Positions 1 to 6,219 of a DNA stretch of 7,807 bases are shown here, piece after piece (positions within the stretch are counted from its first letter, which is position 1; each line of letters opens with the position of its first letter). Location: the NCBI GenBank assembly GCA_023386765.1, contig JAEWJD010000147.1:1-7807 (forward strand). The letters are read 5' to 3'. The stretch comes from Pseudomonadota bacterium (GTDB lineage: Bacteria > Pseudomonadota > Gammaproteobacteria > Burkholderiales > Burkholderiaceae_B). The position numbers and the translations under genes are program-made. The notes below the pieces were generated by a model. That model did no database searches. It was not told the DNA's origin and worked only from the letters and a program-made list of their open reading frames with translations.

Positions 1-41
1 GCCGCTTCAGCCTGGGCGGCAGCGGCGGACGCTGGAACTGA
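1..41 (+). CDS. C-terminal end of an upstream gene (partial)
   Basis: The frame beginning at base 3 is open from the window edge and ends in TGA at 39-41, giving the tail RFSLGGSGGRWN. The stop lies 3 bases before the ATG of the peroxiredoxin, which is typical spacing for a translationally coupled operon gene. Only 12 residues are visible, so no family can be assigned. The Gly/Ser-rich tail ending in aromatic and Asn residues is not diagnostic. It could be a chance open stretch. Confidence 0.35.
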   Translation, partial: RFSLGGSGGRWN

Positions 42-44
42 GCC

Positions 45-623
45 ATGACCCGTCCCGCCCCGCGATCCGCAACGGTAATGCGCCTGATGGTCGCTGGCCT
101 GCTGACGGCGGGGCTGGGGTTCGCCCAGGCGGCCCTGCCCTTGCAAGCCGAGGCGCCGCCCTTCAGCGCACCGGCGGCGCGCGACGGCACCGCCTTCACA
201 TTCGAGCTCGGCCCAGCGCTGGCGCAGGGTCCGGTGGTGCTGTATTTCTATCCGGCCGCCTTCACCCAGGGCTGCTCGCTCGAAGCGCGCAGCTTCGCCC
301 AGGCCATGGATGACTTCGAGGCGCTCGGTGCCACCGTCGTCGGCGTCTCCACCGACACGCTGGAAACATTGCAACGTTTCTCGGCCAGCGACTGCCAGGG
401 CCGCTTCGCCGTCGCCGCCGATGGCGACGGGCAAATCATGCGCGCCTACGACGCCGTGTCCCCGCGCCGCGTCGAGTATGCGGCCCGCACTTCCTATGTG
501 ATCTCGCCACAGGGCCGGATCCTGCACCAACACACCGATCCCAGCCCCGAGGCGCATGCGCGCCTGGCCCTGCAGGCACTGCGGCAATGGCGCGCCGCAG
601 GTGGCGCGCCCCCGGCGCGTTAA
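45..623 (+). CDS. Exported PrxQ/BCP-type peroxiredoxin (thiol peroxidase)
   Basis: This is a 192-residue thioredoxin-fold protein that should reduce H2O2 or organic hydroperoxides. The peroxidatic motif FYPAAFTQGC (residues 68-77) matches the BCP/PrxQ pattern FYPxxxTxxC, with Thr74 and catalytic Cys77. Arg148 before YVISPQG fits the conserved active-site Arg region. Cys117 is the only other cysteine, so it is the sole intramolecular candidate for a resolving cysteine. Residues about 12-29 form a hydrophobic signal peptide ending AQA, predicting export to the periplasm; most PrxQ proteins are cytoplasmic. The ATG at 45 (GGA 8 bases upstream, just after the upstream stop) is used here. An ATG at 78 (residue 12) would give a more compact signal peptide and is a real alternative. 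The 3' end shares TTAA with convergent arsC. Family is confident; physiological reductant is unknown. Confidence 0.88.
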   Translation: MTRPAPRSATVMRLMVAGLLTAGLGFAQAALPLQAEAPPFSAPAARDGTAFTFELGPALAQGPVVLYFYPAAFTQGCSLEARSFAQAMDDFEALGATVVGVSTDTLETLQRFSASDCQGRFAVAADGDGQIMRAYDAVSPRRVEYAARTSYVISPQGRILHQHTDPSPEAHARLALQALRQWRAAGGAPPAR

Positions 624-979
624 AGAATCTCTTTGACCAGATCCGCCGGACGGCACAGGCGCACGCCCTTGTCGGTCACCACGAAAGGCCGGTTGATCAG
701 GATCGGATGCGCGATCATGGCATCCAGCAGCGCATCATCGCTGACTTGCGGGTCATCGAGCTTGAGTTCCTGATACAACGCCTCCTTGGCGCGTATCGCC
801 TCGCGCGCGCTCAGACCGGCCCGGGCAATCAGCGATGCCAGCTCAGCGCGCGTAGGCGGCGTTTTCAGGTATTCGATAACCGTCGGGGCATAACCGGCGT
901 CCTGCAGCGCTTGCAGGGTGGTCCGCGAGGTGCCGCAGCGCGGGTTGTGATAGATCGTGGCGGAATGCGTGGCCGTCAT
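620..979 (-). CDS. arsC: Arsenate reductase, glutaredoxin type (ArsC)
   Basis: This 119-residue cytoplasmic enzyme belongs to the ArsC family that reduces arsenate to arsenite using glutathione and glutaredoxin. The sequence has the catalytic Cys15 in HNPRCGTSR and the C-terminal signature HPILINRPFVVTDKGVRLCRP. Counting with a constant offset of 3 from the R773 plasmid enzyme, the key residues Cys12, Arg60, Arg94 and Arg107 correspond to Cys15, Arg63, Arg97 and Arg110, all present. This favours true ArsC over the Spx/YffB relatives. AGGAGA at 985-990 sits 5 bases before the ATG and fixes the start. It lies 50 bases downstream of the CoA transferase on the same strand, so co-transcription is plausible. 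There is no arsR, arsB or acr3 in the window, so it is an orphan arsC here. Confidence 0.93.
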   Translation of the reverse strand: MTATHSATIYHNPRCGTSRTTLQALQDAGYAPTVIEYLKTPPTRAELASLIARAGLSAREAIRAKEALYQELKLDDPQVSDDALLDAMIAHPILINRPFVVTDKGVRLCRPADLVKEIL

Positions 980-1029
980 CGGGCTCTCCTAGTGAATCGA
1001 GGCGCTAGTCTACCAACGCCATGCCGCTC

Positions 1030-2412
1030 TCAGCGGAACGGCCACACGGCGCGATCGCTGCCTGGCGGCACGGAAGGCCGCGACCAGCCGGCGGGCGTCA
1101 ACGAGAACTGCGCCGCATGCGGCACCGCGCTCAGGCTGCCGAAACCGGATGCCGAGGTCTGCAACAAGGGTTGCACGGCCGGCATCGGACAGTCCAGGCC
1201 GTCCGGAATACGGCCCAGGCTGCGCAGCCATTGTGCCGTGCGCGCCAGCGACACCTGCACATGCCAGCTGCCCCCGTCGGTGGCCTGCCGCGCCAGGGCC
1301 GCCTGCGCGCCGAAGGCCATCAGGAAACCGCTGGCGTAATCCAGGATCTGCATGGGCAAGGGCCTGGGCTGGACCTGCCCGGCCGCTTCGGCCTCGGCCC
1401 AGTTGAAGCCAGTCCCCGTCTGCACCAGCGAATCGAAGCCGCGCCGCGCAGCCCAGGGGCCCTGCGGCCCGTAGGCCGACAGCGACACATAGACAATGCC
1501 GGGACGCAGGTGCGCCGCCTGCTCGGGGCCGAACCCCAGGCCTTCGAGGGCGCCGGGCCGATAGCCCTGCACGAAGATATGGGCGCTGCGCAACAGCCCG
1601 GCCAGCGTGATGCGGCCGTCGGCGGTATCGAGATCGGCATGCACCGACAACTTGCCCTGGCTGGTTTCGATGATGTTGTCGATATTGGGCAGATGCGGTG
1701 AGTTCACCAGCATCACATCGGCGCCATACGCCGCCAGCGTGCGTCCGGCTACCGGGCCGGCAATGATGCGCGTGAGATCCAGCACCCGGATGTCGGATAG
1801 CGGTCGCGCCTCGCCCGTGAGGGCCGGCAAGGGCCGCGGATCCGCGTCGCCGATGCGCTCGATGCTCACCAGCGGTTGCTGCGCCAGGGCCAGGGCCTGG
1901 GGATGGGCATCCCACTGTTCAAAGCTGCGCATGGCCGTCACGACCAGGCCTGCGTCGGCCGCCACCTGCTCGAACTCCAGCGCTTTCCAGCGCTGCAGCG
2001 CCTGCGTCACCGCCTCGCGCGTGGTGCCCTCGCCCACCGGACAGCCGAGCAGCGCCAGCGCACCATCGCGATGGTGCGCAAAATTGGCGTGGATACGCAC
2101 CCAACCGCCATCGCCACAGGGGTAAAGACCGGAAATCTTGTCCCAGCTGCTGGGCGTGATGCCGTTGATGGAGAAAAAACCCCGGCACTCCTGGGCCGCG
2201 TGCAACATCTCCACCGTCACCTGCTGGCGCTCCCGTCCGCGCAGATGCCAGAGTTCGGCAGCCGCCAACGCGGCACTGGCCAGGCTGGCCTGGGCCGCCG
2301 CCCCCACGGCAAAAGACGAAGGCAACACCGGGTCACAGCCGGGCAGGCTGACATGCGCCAGCGCCTCAGGCGGCAGGCCGCTTGCTTCCCACAGGTTTTG
2401 CAAAGCCTGCAT
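1030..2412 (-). CDS. CaiB/BaiF family (class III) CoA transferase with swapped halves
   Basis: With the start chosen here this is a 460-residue protein. Residues about 206-345 carry the hallmark IRVLDLTRIIAGPVAGRTLA followed by YGADVMLVNSP, VQGYRPGALEGLGFGPEQ and YVSLSAYGPQGPW, which normally open a CaiB/FRC protein. Asp358 in QILDYASG matches the catalytic Asp position (Asp169 of CaiB and formyl-CoA transferase) that forms the acyl-enzyme anhydride. Residues 1-205 resemble the canonical C-terminal half, including GGWVRIHANFAHHRDGALALLG and a late AGLVVTAMRSFEQWDAHPQ. The halves are therefore in reverse order. Substrates are unknown. The start at 2412 was chosen because MQALQNLW fits where relatives seem to begin and GGGAAAG lies 7 bases upstream. 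ATGs at 2466 (GGGAAG 4 bases upstream) and 2478 are alternatives. The open frame to 2706 is low-complexity and crosses the promoter, so it is not used. Confidence 0.85.
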   Translation of the reverse strand: MQALQNLWEASGLPPEALAHVSLPGCDPVLPSSFAVGAAAQASLASAALAAAELWHLRGRERQQVTVEMLHAAQECRGFFSINGITPSSWDKISGLYPCGDGGWVRIHANFAHHRDGALALLGCPVGEGTTREAVTQALQRWKALEFEQVAADAGLVVTAMRSFEQWDAHPQALALAQQPLVSIERIGDADPRPLPALTGEARPLSDIRVLDLTRIIAGPVAGRTLAAYGADVMLVNSPHLPNIDNIIETSQGKLSVHADLDTADGRITLAGLLRSAHIFVQGYRPGALEGLGFGPEQAAHLRPGIVYVSLSAYGPQGPWAARRGFDSLVQTGTGFNWAEAEAAGQVQPRPLPMQILDYASGFLMAFGAQAALARQATDGGSWHVQVSLARTAQWLRSLGRIPDGLDCPMPAVQPLLQTSASGFGSLSAVPHAAQFSLTPAGWSRPSVPPGSDRAVWPFR

Positions 2413-2511
2413 CGACAGGCTTTCCCGATTGATATTGGCACGCCGGAACGGCATACGCAGATCCATCAAACTTCCCATGACCCAGACTCTGACGACAGTT
2501 TGCTCAGGGCC

Positions 2512-2541
2512 ATTACACGGCGCGCCGGCCGGGACCGTCAA
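2512..2541 (-). promoter_or_regulatory. Predicted sigma70-type promoter of the CoA transferase (arsC) unit
   Basis: On the minus strand there is TTGACG (2541-2536, 5 of 6 to TTGACA), an 18-base spacer, then TGTAAT (2517-2512, 5 of 6 to TATAAT). Transcription would start near 2505. That lies upstream of all three plausible start codons (2478, 2466, 2412) and argues against the longer open frame reaching 2706. Sequence match only. Confidence 0.5.
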
Positions 2542-2689
2542 GCCACCGGTCGTATGGCGGTGTTTCACGGTTTGACCGCCCGCCTCTGCCAGCACGCCCT
2601 TGCGCGCCGTTGCCGCGCCGGCGTGTGAGGCTGCCCGCGCGCCTGCCGTGGCACCGGCACGGCCATAGCTGGTCACACTTTCGCCGCCA

Positions 2690-2718
2690 TCCACAGTGCC
2701 GGACAAGCCCGATAGAAT
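2690..2718 (+). promoter_or_regulatory. Predicted sigma70-type promoter of phrB
   Basis: TCCACA (2690-2695, 4 of 6 to TTGACA) is followed by a 17-base spacer and TAGAAT (2713-2718, 5 of 6 to TATAAT). Transcription would start near 2725, leaving a leader of about 30 bases before the phrB ATG. No operator-like repeat overlaps it. Confidence 0.5.
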
Positions 2719-2754
2719 GGCGCCTGCCTTTCTTTACCGGCGTTTCCTCGACCC

Positions 2755-4176
2755 ATGAACACCCTGATCTGGCTGCGCAACGACCTGCGTCTGCATGACA
2801 ACCCCGCCCTGGCGGCCGCCGCCGCGCAGGGCAACGTGCGGGCCGTCTATCTGCCCGCGCCCGGGCAGTGGCGCCAGCATGGCGACGCCCCGGCCAAGAT
2901 CGACTTCTGGCGGCGCAATCTGCAGGCTCTCGGCCAGGCCCTGGCCGCGCGCGGCATCGCGCTGGACGTCCTGCCGATCGACAGCTGGGCGCAAGCGCCC
3001 GAGGCCCTGGCCACGCTCTGCGCCACGCGCCAGATCGAAGCGGTCCACATCAACGCCGAGTGGCCGCTCAACGAACAGCGGCGCGACCAGGCCTGTGCGG
3101 ACCACCTGGCCAGCCTGGGCATCGCCCTGCACGTCCATCAGGGTGCGACGTTGCTCACGCCGGGCAGCGTGCGCACCGGCAGCGGCGGCCCCTACCGCGT
3201 CTTCACGCCGTTCGCGCGCGTGTGCCGCGACCGCCTGCGCAGCGCCCCGCCGGCGGCCGTCCGCGCCCCGCCGGCGCAGGGGCCTGCAGTGGCCGCTCCC
3301 GTGCTGGATGACGATTGGGGTTTCGGTGTACCGGCCCAGGCGCTGCAGGCACGCTGGCCGGCCGGTGAAGAGGCCGCCCATGCCCGCCTGCGGGACTTCC
3401 TCGATGACGGTCTGGCTCACTACGACGAGCGCCGCGACCTGCCGGCCCAATCCGGCACCAGCGCCCTGTCGGCCTATCTGGCCTGCGGCGTGGTCTCACC
3501 GGCCCAATGCCTGCGCGCCGCGCTGAGCGTCAACCAGGGGGAGATCGACAGCGGCCTGGCCGGCGCACGCACCTGGATCACCGAACTGCTCTGGCGCGAG
3601 TTCTACGTGCACCTGCTGGCCGCCTACCCGGCGCTGTCGATGCACCGGCCGATGCGCCCCGAGACCGACCACGTTCAATGGCGTCACGCCCCGTCGGACC
3701 TGCAGGCCTGGCAGGCCGGCCTGACAGGCATCCCCATCGTCGATGCGGCCCAGCGCCAGTTGCTGGCCACCGGCTGGATGCACAATCGCCTGCGCATGGT
3801 GAGCGCCATGTTCCTATCCAAGAATCTGTTGCTGGACTGGCGGCTGGGCGAAGCCTGGTTCATGGCCCATCTCGTGGACGGCGACCTGGCCGCCAACAAC
3901 GGCGGCTGGCAATGGAGCGCCTCGACCGGCGCCGATGCCGTGCCCTACTTCCGCATTTTCAATCCGGTGACCCAATCGCGCCGCTTCGACCCGGATGGAC
4001 AGTTCCTGCGCCACTGGGTGCCCGAGCTGGCCGGACTGGATGCGCGCGCCATCCATGAGCCCGGCAGCGCACAACGACGCGCCGCCGGCTACCCCGAGGC
4101 CATTGTCGACCTCAAATCCAGCCGCCTGCGCGCCATCGAGGCTTACGCGCGGCTGCCCTCGTCGTCCGCCGCCTGA
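2755..4176 (+). CDS. phrB: Class I cyclobutane pyrimidine dimer photolyase
   Basis: This 473-residue protein (E. coli PhrB is 472) uses blue light and reduced FAD to split UV-induced pyrimidine dimers. The N-terminal alpha/beta antenna domain opens LIWLRNDLRLHDNPAL. The helical FAD domain carries TGIPIVDAAQRQLLATGWMHNR and DGDLAANNGGWQWSASTG. With an offset of +3 from E. coli, the Trp electron-transfer chain is kept as Trp309, Trp362 and Trp385, with substrate residues Glu277, Trp280 and Trp387 and the FAD-contacting Asn381. Antenna contacts His42, Asn106 and Glu107 match folate-binding residues of E. coli, but Met296 replaces Lys293. No strong ribosome site precedes the ATG at 2755; the start is fixed by homology from residue 3. 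The last 34 bases overlap the convergent TPR gene. Confidence 0.97.
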   Translation: MNTLIWLRNDLRLHDNPALAAAAAQGNVRAVYLPAPGQWRQHGDAPAKIDFWRRNLQALGQALAARGIALDVLPIDSWAQAPEALATLCATRQIEAVHINAEWPLNEQRRDQACADHLASLGIALHVHQGATLLTPGSVRTGSGGPYRVFTPFARVCRDRLRSAPPAAVRAPPAQGPAVAAPVLDDDWGFGVPAQALQARWPAGEEAAHARLRDFLDDGLAHYDERRDLPAQSGTSALSAYLACGVVSPAQCLRAALSVNQGEIDSGLAGARTWITELLWREFYVHLLAAYPALSMHRPMRPETDHVQWRHAPSDLQAWQAGLTGIPIVDAAQRQLLATGWMHNRLRMVSAMFLSKNLLLDWRLGEAWFMAHLVDGDLAANNGGWQWSASTGADAVPYFRIFNPVTQSRRFDPDGQFLRHWVPELAGLDARAIHEPGSAQRRAAGYPEAIVDLKSSRLRAIEAYARLPSSSAA

Positions 4177-4502
4177 GCCTGCGCGGCCTGCTTGTCCAGG
4201 CGCCGCAGAAACACCGTCAGTTCTTTGACCACCTGCTGGTCGCCATGTCCCTGGGCGGCCGCCACGCCGGCTTCCCAGGCCTCACGTGCGCCGGCCGTAT
4301 CGCCCTGCTCCAGGAGCGCTCGTCCCAGCCACTTCCAGGCCACCGAATACTGGGCATCAAAACCCAGCGCCGCGCGCAGATGCCCGACGGCCACGGGATA
4401 CTGCCCCGCCTCGACATAGGCCTTGCCCAACGAAAATCGCAGCAGGGTGTTGTCATGCCCCTTGGCCAACATGGCCTCCAGGCGCTCGGTCAGGCTTTGC
4501 AT
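4143..4502 (-). CDS. Small TPR-repeat protein
   Basis: This is a 119-residue soluble protein with two tetratricopeptide repeats, at about residues 19-52 (LGKAYVEAGQYPVAVGHLRAAL region) and 53-86 (WLGRALLEQGDTAGAREAWEAG region). They are flanked by an N-terminal helix and a C-terminal helix with an Ala/Gln-rich, charged tail. TPRs bind other proteins; the partner is unknown and no enzymatic motif is seen. There is no signal peptide, so it is probably cytoplasmic. The ATG at 4502 is preferred over an in-frame ATG at 4535 because AAGGAG lies 8 bases before it. The 3' end runs 34 bases into the end of phrB on the opposite strand, with the two frames encoding unrelated tails. The gene appears to be a single-gene unit. 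Confidence 0.85.
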   Translation of the reverse strand: MQSLTERLEAMLAKGHDNTLLRFSLGKAYVEAGQYPVAVGHLRAALGFDAQYSVAWKWLGRALLEQGDTAGAREAWEAGVAAAQGHGDQQVVKELTVFLRRLDKQAAQAQAADDEGSRA

Positions 4503-4510
4503 TGCAAGGG

Positions 4511-4516
4511 CTCCTT
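4511..4516 (-). promoter_or_regulatory. Ribosome binding site of the TPR gene
   Basis: AAGGAG on the minus strand stands 8 bases before the ATG at 4502. It decides the start in favour of 4502 over the in-frame ATG at 4535. Confidence 0.75.
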
Positions 4517-4530
4517 CTTGAATCCGCCTC

Positions 4531-4536
4531 ATCATA
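4531..4536 (-). promoter_or_regulatory. Possible -10 element for the TPR gene
   Basis: TATGAT (5 of 6 to TATAAT) reads on the minus strand about 30 bases upstream of the TPR start codon. The -35 position, 17 bases further up, falls on the CCGGTT arm of the palindrome at 4547-4559 and does not match TTGACA well, so this would be a weak or activator-dependent promoter. Confidence 0.35.
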
Positions 4537-4546
4537 CCCAGCCTGG

Positions 4547-4559
4547 CCGGTTCAACCGG
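4547..4559. repeat. Perfect short palindrome in the divergent promoter region
   Basis: CCGGTT-C-AACCGG is an inverted repeat with 6-base arms and a 1-base centre. It sits where the -35 of the TPR promoter would be, which suits an operator. Perfect arms of this length are expected once or twice by chance in a window this size, so function is unproven. Confidence 0.4.
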
Positions 4560-4656
4560 GAAAGACCATCTGTGACGTAGCGTTTCCGCGGCCGCATCTT
4601 CAGGCCGAACGCGCTAGCATGGCAATGCCTGCTTTACCGAGCCGCCGCCTTCGATC

Positions 4657-6207
4657 ATGTCTCTTGCCTCACTCTCCCGCCGCCGGCTACTGACGGCCGC
4701 CGTCGCGGCTCCCTTGCTGGCCGCCATGCCCACCGCCCGCGCGCACGCCCGGACCGCCGCCGCCCGCGACGACACGCTCTATGCCAGGCTCAACCGCATC
4801 ACCTGGGGCGCAACGCCGGCCCTGTTGGACACGGTCCGGCGCGAGGGTTTCGAACGCTGGCTGGCCGGCCAGCTGCGTCCGCCCGCCTCGCCTGATCTGC
4901 CTGATAGCGTGCGCCGCGGGATTGCCGCCCTGTCGATTTCAAAGCATCCATCCAGCGAGCTCGCCCAGGCCCTCTATCAACGCAGCGTCGCCAACAAGGA
5001 CACCCGCAACCCCGATGAACAGGCCCGCATCCGGCGCGAGATCCTGGCGGCCCAGCGCGAGCCGGCCAAACAGGCCCGCGAACGCGCCGCATGGCTGGCC
5101 CTGTATTCACCCAGCCAGTTGCAGGATCAGATGACCTGGTTCTGGATGAACCACTTCAATATCTGGGCCAACAAGGGTGCCGTGGGCACCCTGGTGGACG
5201 AATATGAAAGCCAGGCGATCCGCCCACATGCCCTGGGGCGGTTTCGCGACCTGCTGGCCGCCAGCCTGCGGGCGCCGGCCATGCTGCTGTACCTGGATAA
5301 CCACTCCAGCCGCGCCGGCAAGATCAACGAGAACTACGCCCGCGAACTCATGGAACTGCACACACTGGGCGTGGACGGGGGCTACTCCCAGCGCGACGTC
5401 CAGGAGCTGGCGCGCATCCTGACCGGCGTGAGCGTGAACCTCTCCGGTAAGCCGCCCAAGCTCAAGGCCGCGCTCGCCGGCCAGCTGCGCCAGGAGGGGC
5501 TTTTTCTCTTCAACCCCGCGCGGCACGACTTCGGCGACAAGACCCTGCTGGGCAAGGCCATCGCCGGCCAAGGTTGGCAGGAAGTCGAACAGGCGCTCGA
5601 TCTGCTGGCCGCCCACCCGGCCACGGCGCGTCACATCAGCCGCAAGCTGGCGATGCTTTTCATCAGCGACCAACCCTCTGAAGCCTTGGTCCGGGAGTTG
5701 GCCGAACAGTACCAGCGCAGCCAGGGCGACATCGCCGCGCTGCTCAAGCACCTGTTCGAATCCGAGGCCTTTGCGGCCTCGCTGGACAAGGGCTTGTTCA
5801 AGGATCCGGTGCACTACGTCTACTCGGCCCTGCGCCTGGCCCTGCATGATCAGCCTCCGATCACCAACCCGGCGGCCGTGGTCAACTTGCTGCAGCGGCT
5901 GGGCCAGCCCCTGTATGGCCGCCTGACGCCGGATGGCTACGGGCTGCGTGAAAGCGACTGGAACGGCTCCGGCCAGATGAATACCCGCTTCGAAGTGGCC
6001 CGTGCCATCGCCCTGGGCGCGGGTGTGTTCTACAAGGAAGGCGAGCAACGCGCCCCCCGGGTGGCCCTCACGCGCCTTGTTCAAGCCTATGGCGCCGACT
6101 CACCGTTCGCGCTCTGGCCGCCTGCCGTGCGCCAGGCCATCGCCGAAGCGCGCACCCCGGACTCCAACCTCTATCTGCTGTCAGCGCCGCCCTTCATGCG
6201 CCGCTGA
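4657..6207 (+). CDS. Tat-exported DUF1800 family protein
   Basis: This 516-residue protein begins with a twin-arginine signal peptide: SRRRLL at residues 7-12, a hydrophobic run LLTAAVAAPLLAA, and likely cleavage after ARA or AHA around residues 29-31. DUF1800 hallmarks follow: LNRITWGATP (45-54), MTWFWMNHFNIW (159-170), LYLDNHSSRAGKINENYARE (211-230), LMELHTLGVDGGYSQRDVQE (231-250), RHDFGDKTLLGK (289-300) and GYGLRESDWNGSGQMNTRFE (427-446). Length is normal for the family. The biochemical role of DUF1800 is not established. It is transcribed 12 bases ahead of a DUF1501 gene, the usual partner, so the two products probably work together outside the cytoplasm. No strong ribosome site precedes the ATG at 4657, but the signal peptide fits this start. 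Confidence 0.92.
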   Translation: MSLASLSRRRLLTAAVAAPLLAAMPTARAHARTAAARDDTLYARLNRITWGATPALLDTVRREGFERWLAGQLRPPASPDLPDSVRRGIAALSISKHPSSELAQALYQRSVANKDTRNPDEQARIRREILAAQREPAKQARERAAWLALYSPSQLQDQMTWFWMNHFNIWANKGAVGTLVDEYESQAIRPHALGRFRDLLAASLRAPAMLLYLDNHSSRAGKINENYARELMELHTLGVDGGYSQRDVQELARILTGVSVNLSGKPPKLKAALAGQLRQEGLFLFNPARHDFGDKTLLGKAIAGQGWQEVEQALDLLAAHPATARHISRKLAMLFISDQPSEALVRELAEQYQRSQGDIAALLKHLFESEAFAASLDKGLFKDPVHYVYSALRLALHDQPPITNPAAVVNLLQRLGQPLYGRLTPDGYGLRESDWNGSGQMNTRFEVARAIALGAGVFYKEGEQRAPRVALTRLVQAYGADSPFALWPPAVRQAIAEARTPDSNLYLLSAPPFMRR

Positions 6208-6219
6208 GCTCCCGAGCCT

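Larger units (their letters stand above)
2413..2754. other. Divergent intergenic region between the CoA transferase and phrB
   Basis: This 342-base stretch separates two divergently transcribed genes. Both strands have open frames, but their translations are rich in Ala, Gly and Arg and show no family motif, as expected of GC-rich noncoding DNA. It holds one promoter in each direction (separate entries). If the CoA transferase starts at 2466 or 2478, its left edge would shrink accordingly. No RNA gene or strong terminator was seen. Confidence 0.6.
4503..4656. other. Divergent intergenic region between the TPR gene and the DUF1800 gene
   Basis: This 154-base spacer must hold the start signals of two diverging units. 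Toward the TPR gene there is a good -10 (TATGAT, 4536-4531) and a strong ribosome site. Toward DUF1800 the best -10 candidate is TAGCAT at 4615-4620 (4 of 6), with no convincing -35. A 13-base palindrome lies at 4547-4559. Confidence 0.5.

Noticed and set aside
1024..1036. Inverted repeat CCGCT-CTC-AGCGG at the end of the CoA transferase gene
   Set aside because: The stem is only 5 bases, overlaps the stop codon, and has no T-run; arsC follows in the same direction, so a terminator here is unsupported.
587..1339. 250-residue open frame on the + strand across arsC and the end of the CoA transferase
   Set aside because: It is antisense to two well-supported genes, has Arg/Ala/Gly-rich composition, and shows no family motif. 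It is a GC-rich shadow frame.
1010..1915. 301-residue minus-strand open frame inside the CoA transferase
   Set aside because: It is another reading frame of the same strand, low-complexity and Arg/Ala/Gly rich, while the competing frame carries clear CaiB motifs.
2413..2706. N-terminal extension of the CoA transferase by 98 residues
   Set aside because: The added sequence is low-complexity, contains a good minus-strand promoter (2541-2512), and would start upstream of it.
5107..6084. 325-residue minus-strand open frame opposite DUF1800
   Set aside because: The + strand frame holds all DUF1800 motifs and a Tat signal. The antisense frame has no recognisable domain and no ribosome site of note.
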